Notes: generated from the sequence alone by a model not told the origin. A stretch of 64,000 bases of DNA from Closterium sp. Naga37s-1 (GCA_947471745.1 CANJKZ010000912.1:59721-123720), one strand, 5' to 3'. Numbered from the stretch's first letter, positions 1-8,301 are shown. A program made the numbers and translations.

Positions 1-854
1 ATGCCATCCGCTCCCCCCGCCCCTACCCTCCGCGTGCCCGCTCCCTCGCCGCCTCTTTTGACCCTCCCTGCCCCCCTCGCCGTTACCCACCGCTCGCCAT
101 TCGCTCCTCCCCGCCCGTGCCCTCCCCTCGTTTACCTTCGCCTCCCCCCTCCCCTCCTCTGCTGCACGCCTCTTCCTTCCCCTCGCTAACCCACTCCACT
201 CCCTGCCCCTCCTCAATCCGCACCCTGCCCCTCGTTTCTCGCCCCCCTACGCTTGGTTTCTCCCCTCCCTGCCCCTCGCCGCCTTTCTCCGCTCCCCACC
301 TCCCCCCTCTCCCTGCCCCCCCACTCTCCTCCACTTGCCCTTGGCTTCCCACCTCCCTGCCCCACCTTTCCCCCCTCCGTGTGCTCAGCTTCTCCCCTCC
401 CTGCCTCTCCCTCCTCCCCGCCCTGCCCCTCATTTTCCGCCCCCCCACGCCCGGTTTCTCCCCTCCCTGCACCTCCCTTTCTTTCTCCGTGCCTCTCCTT
501 TGCTCCCTCCCTGCCCCCGCCTGCCCATGCCCCTGTCTTTGGTTTCTCCCCTCCCTGCCCCACGTTTCTTCCCTCCCTGAGATCACCTTGTACCCCCTCT
601 GCCCCTCCCTTGTTCTCCCCGCACCCATTGCTTCTCCCCTCCCTGCCCTTGATTTCCCGCACCCCTGCCCTTGTTTCCTACCATCCATGCCCCTCGTTTC
701 CCCTCTTTGTACGTTCACCCTCTTCCCTCCCTGCCCCTCCCTTCCTCCCCCCCTGCCCTTTGCTTTCCCCTCGTTACGCTCCCTTCTCCCCATCCCTGCT
801 GCCCTCTTACCACCATCAGCCCGTCCCCACCACCAGCCCCCCTCCCACCCTTCT

Positions 855-865
855 CCCCCCCCCCC

Positions 866-911
<46 letters not shown>

Positions 912-930
912 CACACACACACACACACAC
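855..930. repeat. Compound microsatellite C(n)-(CT)n-(CA)n, spacer 0
   Basis: A run of 12 C is followed by CTCTCC, a long (CT)n tract, TTTCTCTCG and a (CA)n tract. The same compound tract occurs in every spacer. Across the array the C run is 10-13 bases. The CT and CA counts also vary and cause most of the 1-5 bp differences in unit length. Confidence 0.95.
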
Positions 931-1206
931 TCCCCTCCCCCACCCCCCACCCACATCCTCCCGTTCTGCCCCTCCCTGCCCCTGTTCCACCCCCTCGCAC
1001 GCCCCTCACCTCTCACCTCCGTTCAACTGGATTCCCCCCCTCTGGTGCATCCCTTGCATCGCTCGCCCCTCTGCTCACCCTCTGCCCGCCCCTTTTCCTT
1101 GCCCTCAGCTGGCCCAGCCCCTGCCCGTTGCTGCCCCTCCCCTTGCCCCCTCAACTCCCCTGCCCCCCGTACACCCCACTCCCGTCCAACCGCCCCCACC
1201 CTCCCC

Positions 1207-1342
1207 CGGCTGCCCGTTTCCGCTCTCCACCCCCGCGACCGTGTGCGGCTTCCAACCGCCCAACGGTGGTGCGCACGGGGCGTTTCTTCGCGCGGGCAAG
1301 CCTCCCCGGGGGCCCCCCACCCCGCTGACTCGTTGTTCGGGC
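1207..1342. other. CpG-rich non-repetitive spacer island
   Basis: This block of about 135 bp lies between the minisatellite and the 5S terminator. Unlike the rest of the spacer it has mixed composition, frequent CG dinucleotides and several short palindromes, such as GTGCGCAC at 1269-1276 and CCCCGGGG-type runs near 1315. In gene sense it begins about 100 bp beyond the 5S 3' end. It recurs in every spacer with few changes. I see no RNA gene, protein gene or known motif in it. Its function, if any, is unknown. Confidence 0.6.
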
Positions 1343-1380
1343 AAAAAAAAACGGAAATAAAAAAGTCGGACGCGCTAAAA
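1343..1380 (-). terminator. Pol III terminator cluster of 5S copy 1 (T4, T6, T9)
   Basis: On the gene strand three T runs follow the gene: T4 at 1377-1380, T6 at 1359-1364 and T9 at 1343-1351. RNA polymerase III normally stops at four or more T on the non-template strand. The first such run starts 60 nt past the 3' end of the gene, and only a TTT lies right behind it. The same cluster precedes every gene in window coordinates, with T4 beginning 63 bp below the gene's low end except at copies 41 (64) and 43 (65). The last tract varies from 7 to 9. Confidence 0.8.
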
Positions 1381-1411
1381 TCGTCCTTTGTTTTTCCCGC
1401 TTGCCCCTCCC

Positions 1412-1423
1412 CGGCACGTGCCG
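1412..1423. promoter_or_regulatory. Perfect palindrome CGGCACGTGCCG (CACGTG core) in the 5S trailer
   Basis: This 12-bp perfect inverted repeat starts 17 bp beyond the 3' end of the gene. It contains CACGTG, the G-box/E-box core bound by plant bZIP and bHLH proteins. It is repeated at the same offset after all 44 genes. It could be a protein site, or, if the trailer is transcribed, a short hairpin. Neither role is shown by the sequence alone. Confidence 0.5.
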
Positions 1424-1458
1424 AGCAAGGGGCATAAATGGGTACAACACGAGGACTT

Positions 1459-1477
1459 CCCGGGAGGTCACCCAGCC
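1459..1477 (-). promoter_or_regulatory. 5S internal control region, C box (copy 1)
   Basis: The sequence is GGCTGGGTGACCTCCCGGG at gene positions 80-98. It matches the plant C box (GGATGGGTGACCTCCTGGG) except for two substitutions, of which the T-to-C change keeps helix IV/V paired. It is the main TFIIIA contact and is present in all copies. Confidence 0.85.
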
Positions 1478-1495
1478 CAGTACTGCTCTCGCCCA

Positions 1496-1510
1496 CCGGC
1501 GCTTAGCTTC
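1496..1510 (-). promoter_or_regulatory. 5S internal control region, A box (copy 1)
   Basis: The sequence is GAAGCTAAGCGCCGG at gene positions 47-61, corresponding to the plant A box GAAGTTAAGCGTGCT. It is present in all copies. Confidence 0.85.
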
Positions 1511-1830
1511 GGAGTTCTGATGGGATCCGGCGTAGTAGCCGAGGTATGATCGTACCACGACAATCCCGTGCCCCGACCGGTACACACCCCTTGCCCGGGT
1601 CCCCCCTTCATAGTCACACCCCCTGCCCCCTCATGCCATCCGCTCCCCCCGCCCCTACCCTCCGCGTGCCCGCTCCCTCGCCGCCTCTTTTGACCCTCCC
1701 TGCCCCCCTCGCCGTTACCCACCGCTCGCCATTCGCTCCTCCCCGCCCGTGCCCTCCCCTCGTTTACCTTCGCCTCCCCCCTCCCCTCCTCTGCTGCACG
1801 CCTCTTCCTTCCCCTCGCTAACCCACTCCA

Positions 1831-2402
1831 CTCCCTGCCCCTCCTCAATCCGCACCCTGCCCCTCGTTTCTCGCCCCCCTACGCTTGGTTTCTCCCCTCC
1901 CTGCCCCTCGCCGCCTTTCTCCGCTCCCCACCTCCCCCCTCTCCCTGCCCCCCCACTCTCCTCCACTTGCCCTTGGCTTCCCACCTCCCTGCCCCACCTT
2001 TCCCCCCTCCGTGTGCTCAGCTTCTCCCCTCCCTGCCTCTCCCTCCTCCCCGCCCTGCCCCTCATTTTCCGCCCCCCCACGCCCGGTTTCTCCCCTCCCT
2101 GCACCTCCCTTTCTTTCTCCGTGCCTCTCCTTTGCTCCCTCCCTGCCCCCGCCTGCCCATGCCCCTGTCTTTGGTTTCTCCCCTCCCTGCCCCACGTTTC
2201 TTCCCTCCCTGAGATCACCTTGTACCCCCTCTGCCCCTCCCTTGTTCTCCCCGCACCCATTGCTTCTCCCCTCCCTGCCCTTGATTTCCCGCACCCCTGC
2301 CCTTGTTTCCTACCATCCATGCCCCTCGTTTCCCCTCTTTGTACGTTCACCCTCTTCCCTCCCTGCCCCTCCCTTCCTCCCCCCCTGCCCTTTGCTTTCC
2401 CC
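1831..2402. repeat. 22-bp degenerate subrepeat block (26 units in one register)
   Basis: The core CTCCCTGCCCCTCG followed by a TTTCTC-like half recurs in strict 22-bp register. Core starts fall at 1831, 1853, 1875, 1897, 1941, 1985, 2029, 2051, 2095, 2139, 2183, 2205, 2227, 2271, 2293, 2315, 2359 and 2381, with more diverged units between. Unit sequences have drifted but the spacing has not. Less regular relatives of the same unit fill the spacer on both sides. S-type spacers lack the 22 units from 1897 to 2380. Confidence 0.9.
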
Positions 2403-2486
2403 TCGTTACGCTCCCTTCTCCCCATCCCTGCTGCCCTCTTACCACCATCAGCCCGTCCCCACCACCAGCCCCCCTCCCACCCTTCT

Positions 2487-2502
2487 CCCCCCCCCCCTCT
2501 CC

Positions 2503-2536
<34 letters not shown>

Positions 2537-2555
2537 CACACACACACACACACAC
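2487..2555. repeat. Compound microsatellite C(n)-(CT)n-(CA)n, L form
   Basis: This is the L form: 11 C, an uninterrupted (CT)n tract, TTTCTCTCG, then (CA)n. No A interrupts the CT tract, unlike in S spacers. Confidence 0.95.
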
Positions 2556-3063
2556 TCCCCTCCCCCACCCCCCACCCACATCCTCCCGTTCTGCCCCTCC
2601 CTGCCCCTGTTCCACCCCCTCGCACGCCCCTCACCTCTCACCTCCGTTCAACTGGATTCCCCCCCTCTGGTGCATCCCTTGCATCGCTCGCCCCTCTGCT
2701 CACCCTCTGCCCGCCCCTTTTCCTTGCCCTCAGCTGGCCCAGCCCCTGCCCGTTGCTGCCCCTCCCCTTGCCCCCTCAACTCCCCTGCCCCCCGTACACC
2801 CCACTCCCGTCCAACCGCCCCCACCCTCCCCCGGCTGCCCGTTTCCGCTCTCCACCCCCGCGACCGTGTGCGGCTTCCAACCGCCCAACGGTGGTGCGCA
2901 CGGGGCGTTTCTTCGCGCGGGCAAGCCTCCCCGGGGGCCCCCCACCCCGCTGACTCGTTGTTCGGAGCAAAAAAACGGAAATAAAAAAGTCGGACGCGCT
3001 AAAATCGTCCTTTGTTTTTCCCGCTTGCCCCTCCCCGGCACGTGCCGAGCAAGGGGCATAAAT

Positions 3064-3180
3064 GGGTACAACACGAGGACTTCCCGGGAGGTCACCCAGC
3101 CCAGTACTGCTCTCGCCCACCGGCGCTTAGCTTCGGAGTTCTGATGGGATCCGGCGTAGTAGCCGAGGTATGATCGTACC
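3064..3180 (-). rRNA. 5S ribosomal RNA, copy 2
   Basis: Same 117 bp as copy 1. First downstream T4 at 3001-3004. S-type spacer on its 5' side, L-type on its 3' side. Confidence 0.97.
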
Positions 3181-3670
3181 ACGACAATCCCGTGCCCCGA
3201 CCGGTACACACCCCTTGCCCGGGTCCCCCCTTCATAGTCACACCCCCTGCCCCCTCATGCCATCCGCTCCCCCCGCCCCTACCCTCCGCGTGCCCGCTCC
3301 CTCGCCGCCTCTTTTGACCCTCCCTGCCCCCCTCGCCGTTACCCACCGCTCGCCATTCGCTCCTCCCCGCCCGTGCCCTCCCCTCGTTTACCTTCGCCTC
3401 CCCCCTCCCCTCCTCTGCTGCACGCCTCTTCCTTCCCCTCGCTAACCCACTCCACTCCCTGCCCCTCCTCAATCCGCACCCTGCCCCTCGTTTCTCGCCC
3501 CCCTATGCTTGGTTTCTCCCCCCCTGCCCTTTGCTTTCCCCTCGTTACGCTCCCTTCTCCCCATCCCTGCTGCCCTCTTACCACCATCAGCCCGTCCCCA
3601 CCACCAGCCCCCCTCCCACCCTTCTCCCCCCCCCCCTCTCCCTCTCTCTCTCTCTCTCTATCTCTCTCAC

Positions 3671-3701
<31 letters not shown>

Positions 3702-4227
3702 CACACACACACACACACACTCCCCTCCCCCACCCCCCACCCACATCCTCCCGTTCTGCCCCTCCCTGCCCCTGTTCCACCCCCTCGCACGCCCCTCACC
3801 TCTCACCTCCGTTCAACTGGATTCCCCCCCTCTGGTGCATCCCTTGCATCGCTCGCCCCTCTGCTCACCCTCTGCCGCCCCTTTTCCTTGCCCTCAGCTG
3901 GCCCAGCCCCTGCCCGTTGCTGCCCCTCCCCTTGCCCCCTCAACTCCCCTGCCCCCCGTACACCCCACTCCCGTCCAACCGCCCCCACCCTCCCCCGGCT
4001 GCCCGTTTCCGCTCTCCACCCCCGCGACCGTGTGCGGCTTCCAACCGCCCAACGGTGGTGCGCACGGGGCGTTTCTTCGCGCGGGCAAGCCTCCCCGGGG
4101 GCCCCCCACCCCGCTGACTCGTTGTTCGGGCAAAAAAAACGGAAATAAAAAAGTCGGACGCGCTAAAATCGTCCTTTGTTTTTCCCGCTTGCCCCTCCCC
4201 GGCACGTGCCGAGCAAGGGGCATAAAT
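3181..4227. repeat. 5S intergenic spacer 2, S type (reference S spacer)
   Basis: This 1,047-bp spacer is the reference for the S class. It matches an L spacer until the unit starting at 3499, which carries T at 3506 where L has C. It then jumps directly to the unit equivalent to L position 2381. The loss is 485 bp, that is 22 subrepeats of 22 bp plus one C, joined inside a C run. Its CT tract is longer and interrupted (ATCTCTCTCACT). A private one-base loss lies in the TCTGCCGCCC stretch near 3875. There is no gene in it. Confidence 0.95.
3626..3720. repeat. Compound microsatellite C(n)-(CT)n-(CA)n, S form
   Basis: The S form has the same order of tracts as L, but two A substitutions break the CT tract (CTATCTCTCTCACTCT) and it is about 25 bp longer. 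Every S spacer carries these interruptions and no L spacer does. Confidence 0.95.
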
Positions 4228-4344
4228 GGGTACAACACGAGGACTTCCCGGGAGGTCACCCAGCCCAGTACTGCTCTCGCCCACCGGCGCTTAGCTTCGG
4301 AGTTCTGATGGGATCCGGCGTAGTAGCCGAGGTATGATCGTACC
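4228..4344 (-). rRNA. 5S ribosomal RNA, copy 3
   Basis: Identical gene. T4 at 4165-4168. Flanked by S spacers on both sides. Confidence 0.97.
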
Positions 4345-4836
4345 ACGACAATCCCGTGCCCCGACCGGTACACACCCCTTGCCCGGGTCCCCCCTTCATA
4401 GTCACACCCCCTGCCCCCTCATGCCATCCGCTCCCCCCGCCCCTACCCTCCGCGTGCCCGCTCCCTCGCCGCCTCTTTTGACCCTCCCTGCCCCCCTCGC
4501 CGTTACCCACCGCTCGCCATTCGCTCCTCCCCGCCCGTGCCCTCCCCTCGTTTACCTTCGCCTCCCCCCTCCCCTCCTCTGCTGCACGCCTCTTCCTTCC
4601 CCTCGCTAACCCACTCCACTCCCTGCCCCTCCTCAATCCGCACCCTGCCCCTCGTTTCTCGCCCCCCTATGCTTGGTTTCTCCCCCCCTGCCCTTTGCTT
4701 TCCCCTCGTTACGCTCCCTTCTCCCCATCCCTGCTGCCCTCTTACCACCATCAGCCCGTCCCCACCACCAGCCCCCCTCCCACCCTTCTCCCCCCCCCCC
4801 TCTCCCTCTCTCTCTCTCTCTCTCTATCTCTCTCAC

Positions 4837-4867
<31 letters not shown>

Positions 4868-5391
4868 CACACACACACACACACTCCCCTCCCCCACCCC
4901 CCACCCACATCCTCCCGTTCTGCCCCTCCCTGCCCCTGTTCCACCCCCTCGCACGCCCCTCACCTCTCACCTCCGTTCAACTGGATTCCCCCCCTCTGGT
5001 GCATCCCTTGCATCGCTCGCCCCTCTGCTCACCCTCTGCCCGCCCCTTTTCCTTGCCCTCAGCTGGCCCAGCCCCTGCCCGTTGCTGCCCCTCCCCTTGC
5101 CCCCTCAACTCCCCTGCCCCCCGTACACCCCACTCCCGTCCAACCGCCCCCACCCTCCCCCGGCTGCCCGTTTCCGCTCTCCACCCCCGCGACCGTGTGC
5201 GGCTTCCAACCGCCCAACGGTGGTGCGCACGGGGCGTTTCTTCGCGCGGGCAAGCCTCCCCGGGGGCCCCCCACCCCGCTGACTCGTTGTTCGGGCAAAA
5301 AAACGGAAATAAAAAAGTCGGACGCGCTAAAATCGTCCTTTGTTTTTCCCGCTTGCCCCTCCCCGGCACGTGCCGAGCAAGGGGCATAAAT
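4345..5391. repeat. 5S intergenic spacer 3, S type
   Basis: 1,047 bp. Adjacent S unit to spacer 2, without its private one-base loss. No gene. Confidence 0.93.
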
Positions 5392-5508
5392 GGGTACAAC
5401 ACGAGGACTTCCCGGGAGGTCACCCAGCCCAGTACTGCTCTCGCCCACCGGCGCTTAGCTTCGGAGTTCTGATGGGATCCGGCGTAGTAGCCGAGGTATG
5501 ATCGTACC
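5392..5508 (-). rRNA. 5S ribosomal RNA, copy 4
   Basis: Identical gene. T4 at 5329-5332. L spacer on the 5' side, S on the 3' side. Confidence 0.97.
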
Positions 5509-6454
5509 ACGACAATCCCGTGCCCCGACCGGTACACACCCCTTGCCCGGGTCCCCCCTTCATAGTCACACCCCCTGCCCCCTCATGCCATCCGCTCCCC
5601 CCGCCCCTACCCTCCGCGTGCCCGCTCCCTCGCCGCCTCTTTTGACCCTCCCTGCCCCCCTCGCCGTTACCCACCGCTCGCCATTCGCTCCTCCCCGCCC
5701 GTGCCCTCCCCTCGTTTACCTTCGCCTCCCCCCTCCCCTCCTCTGCTGCACGCCTCTTCCTTCCCCTCGCTAACCCACTCCACTCCCTGCCCCTCCTCAA
5801 TCCGCACCCTGCCCCTCGTTTCTCGCCCCCCTACGCTTGGTTTCTCCCCTCCCTGCCCCTCGCCGCCTTTCTCCGCTCCCCACCTCCCCCCTCTCCCTGC
5901 CCCCCCACTCTCCTCCACTTGCCCTTGGCTTCCCACCTCCCTGCCCCACCTTTCCCCCCTCCGTGTGCTCAGCTTCTCCCCTCCCTGCCTCTCCCTCCTC
6001 CCCGCCCTGCCCCTCATTTTCCGCCCCCCCACGCCCGGTTTCTCCCCTCCCTGCACCTCCCTTTCTTTCTCCGTGCCTCTCCTTTGCTCCCTCCCTGCCC
6101 CCGCCTGCCCATGCCCCTGTCTTTGGTTTCTCCCCTCCCTGCCCCACGTTTCTTCCCTCCCTGAGATCACCTTGTACCCCCTCTGCCCCTCCCTTGTTCT
6201 CCCCGCACCCATTGCTTCTCCCCTCCCTGCCCTTGATTTCCCGCACCCCTGCCCTTGTTTCCTACCATCCATGCCCCTCGTTTCCCCTCTTTGTACGTTC
6301 ACCCTCTTCCCTCCCTGCCCCTCCCTTCCTCCCCCCCTGCCCTTTGCTTTCCCCTCGTTACGCTCCCTTCTCCCCATCCCTGCTGCCCTCTTACCACCAT
6401 CAGCCCGTCCCCACCACCAGCCCCCCTCCCACCCTTCTCCCCCCCCCCCTCTCC

Positions 6455-6488
<34 letters not shown>

Positions 6489-7016
6489 CACACACACACA
6501 CACACACTCCCCTCCCCCACCCCCCACCCACATCCTCCCGTTCTGCCCCTCCCTGCCCCTGTTCCACCCCCTCGCACGCCCCTCACCTCTCACCTCCGTT
6601 CAACTGGATTCCCCCCCTCTGGTGCATCCCTTGCATCGCTCGCCCCTCTGCTCACCCTCTGCCCGCCCCTTTTCCTTGCCCTCAGCTGGCCCAGCCCCTG
6701 CCCGTTGCTGCCCCTCCCCTTGCCCCCTCAACTCCCCTGCCCCCCGTACACCCCACTCCCGTCCAACCGCCCCCACCCTCCCCCGGCTGCCCGTTTCCGC
6801 TCTCCACCCCCGCGACCGTGTGCGGCTTCCAACCGCCCAACGGTGGTGCGCACGGGGCGTTTCTTCGCGCGGGCAAGCCTCCCCGGGGGCCCCCCACCCC
6901 GCTGACTCGTTGTTCGGAGCAAAAAAAACGGAAATAAAAAAGTCGGACGCGCTAAAATCGTCCTTTGTTTTTCCCGCTTGCCCCTCCCCGGCACGTGCCG
7001 AGCAAGGGGCATAAAT
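5509..7016. repeat. 5S intergenic spacer 4, L type
   Basis: 1,508 bp. Shares with spacer 1 the rare GGAGC variant before the A run (6916-6920, A8). No gene. Confidence 0.93.
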
Positions 7017-7133
7017 GGGTACAACACGAGGACTTCCCGGGAGGTCACCCAGCCCAGTACTGCTCTCGCCCACCGGCGCTTAGCTTCGGAGTTCTGATGG
7101 GATCCGGCGTAGTAGCCGAGGTATGATCGTACC
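7017..7133 (-). rRNA. 5S ribosomal RNA, copy 5
   Basis: Identical gene. T4 at 6954-6957. S spacer on the 5' side. Confidence 0.97.
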
Positions 7134-7625
7134 ACGACAATCCCGTGCCCCGACCGGTACACACCCCTTGCCCGGGTCCCCCCTTCATAGTCACACCCCC
7201 TGCCCCCTCATGCCATCCGCTCCCCCCGCCCCTACCCTCCGCGTGCCCGCTCCCTCGCCGCCTCTTTTGACCCTCCCTGCCCCCCTCGCCGTTACCCACC
7301 GCTCGCCATTCGCTCCTCCCCGCCCGTGCCCTCCCCTCGTTTACCTTCGCCTCCCCCCTCCCCTCCTCTGCTGCACGCCTCTTCCTTCCCCTCGCTAACC
7401 CACTCCACTCCCTGCCCCTCCTCAATCCGCACCCTGCCCCTCGTTTCTCGCCCCCCTATGCTTGGTTTCTCCCCCCCTGCCCTTTGCTTTCCCCTCGTTA
7501 CGCTCCCTTCTCCCCATCCCTGCTGCCCTCTTACCACCATCAGCCCGTCCCCACCACCAGCCCCCCTCCCACCCTTCTCCCCCCCCCCCTCTCCCTCTCT
7601 CTCTCTCTCTCTCTATCTCTCTCAC

Positions 7626-7656
<31 letters not shown>

Positions 7657-8184
7657 CACACACACACACACACACACTCCCCTCCCCCACCCCCCACCCA
7701 CATCCTCCCGTTCTGCCCCTCCCTGCCCCTGTTCCACCCCCTCGCACGCCCCTCACCTCTCACCTCCGTTCAACTGGATTCCCCCCCTCTGGTGCATCCC
7801 TTGCATCGCTCGCCCCTCTGCTCACCCTCTGCCCGCCCCTTTTCCTTGCCCTCAGCTGGCCCAGCCCCTGCCCGTTGCTGCCCCTCCCCTTGCCCCCTCA
7901 ACTCCCCTGCCCCCCGTACACCCCACTCCCGTCCAACCGCCCCCACCCTCCCCCGGCTGCCCGTTTCCGCTCTCCACCCCCGCGACCGTGTGCGGCTTCC
8001 AACCGCCCAACGGTGGTGCGCACGGGGCGTTTCTTCGCGCGGGCAAGCCTCCCCGGGGGCCCCCCACCCCGCTGACTCGTTGTTCGGGCAAAAAAACGGA
8101 AATAAAAAAGTCGGACGCGCTAAAATCGTCCTTTGTTTTTCCCGCTTGCCCCTCCCCGGCACGTGCCGAGCAAGGGGCATAAAT
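7134..8184. repeat. 5S intergenic spacer 5, S type
   Basis: 1,051 bp, among the longest S spacers because of longer CT and CA tracts. No gene. Confidence 0.93.
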
Positions 8185-8301
8185 GGGTACAACACGAGGA
8201 CTTCCCGGGAGGTCACCCAGCCCAGTACTGCTCTCGCCCACCGGCGCTTAGCTTCGGAGTTCTGATGGGATCCGGCGTAGTAGCCGAGGTATGATCGTAC
8301 C
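8185..8301 (-). rRNA. 5S ribosomal RNA, copy 6
   Basis: Identical gene. T4 at 8122-8125. L spacer on the 5' side. Confidence 0.97.

Larger units (their letters stand above)
1..1439. repeat. 5S intergenic spacer 0, L type, left-truncated by window edge
   Basis: This is an L spacer. By alignment with the next unit, about 76 bp of its left end lie outside the window. It holds the 22-bp subrepeat field (register visible from 199), the compound microsatellite at 855-930 with a 12-base C run, the CpG-rich island (1207-1342) and the terminator of 5S copy 1 with an A9 run. There is no gene in it. Confidence 0.93.
1440..1556 (-). rRNA. 5S ribosomal RNA, copy 1
   Basis: This is the RNA of the large ribosomal subunit, transcribed by RNA polymerase III with TFIIIA. 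The 117-nt gene reads from GGTACGATCATACC (5') to GTGTTGTACCC (3'). Helix I closes as GGTAC with GTACC. Helix II closes as CGGC with GCCG. The internal promoter is complete: A box at gene positions 47-61 (GAAGCTAAGCGCCGG), intermediate element near 67-72 and C box at 80-98 (GGCTGGGTGACCTCCCGGG). The loop E strands CAGTACT and GGGAAGT are intact. Typical plant 5S RNA is about 119-120 nt, so helix I looks about one base pair short. There is no TTTT inside the gene. Upstream there is no TATATA; TGTGTAC lies at about -30 to -24. The exact ends are inferred from helix I. Confidence 0.97.
1557..3063. repeat. 5S intergenic spacer 1, L type (reference L spacer)
   Basis: This 1,507-bp spacer is the reference for the L class. 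In window order it holds the 50-bp 5' flank of 5S copy 1, degenerate C/T-rich repeats, the phase-locked 22-bp subrepeat block (1831-2402), the compound microsatellite (2487-2555), further C-rich degenerate repeats, the CpG-rich island, and the terminator and trailer of copy 2. The plus strand is almost entirely C and T, so the 5S-sense strand is purine-rich. A private change, GGAGC in place of GGGC, sits just before the A7 run (2964-2968). There is no gene in it. Confidence 0.95.

Noticed and set aside
83-1009. Long minus-strand open reading frames rich in Gly, Arg and Glu (about 300 residues).
   Set aside because: They are the purine-rich complement of the same minisatellite. The repeated Arg-Glu and Cys-Val stretches are simply (GA)n and (TG)n translated.
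117-1328. Long plus-strand open reading frames rich in Pro, Ser and Leu (up to about 470 residues), repeated in every unit and in several frames at once.
   Set aside because: The C/T-rich strand almost lacks stop codons, so all frames stay open. The frames run through microsatellites, terminators and 5S genes, change with every CT-tract length, and have no domain-like content.
1430-1439. GCATAAATG next to the 5S gene as a TATA box on the plus strand.
   Set aside because: It lies at the 3' side of a minus-strand gene, and no plus-strand gene follows. It is the start of the 5S trailer.
1440-1556. 5S-related mobile elements (Cassandra-type elements or 5S-derived SINEs).
   Set aside because: The copies are complete, tandem and in one orientation. 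No long terminal repeats, primer-binding site, target-site duplications or SINE tail are visible.
1468-1848. Minus-strand frame of 126 residues conserved in nearly every unit.
   Set aside because: Its conservation comes from overlap with the 5S gene and its homogenised 5' flank, not from coding.
1557-3063. Hidden 45S rRNA, tRNA or snRNA genes in the spacers, since 5S is linked to other RNA genes in some plants and algae.
   Set aside because: The spacers contain only C/T-rich repeats, microsatellites and the CpG island. No tRNA A/B-box pair, Sm site or conserved rRNA segment was recognised.
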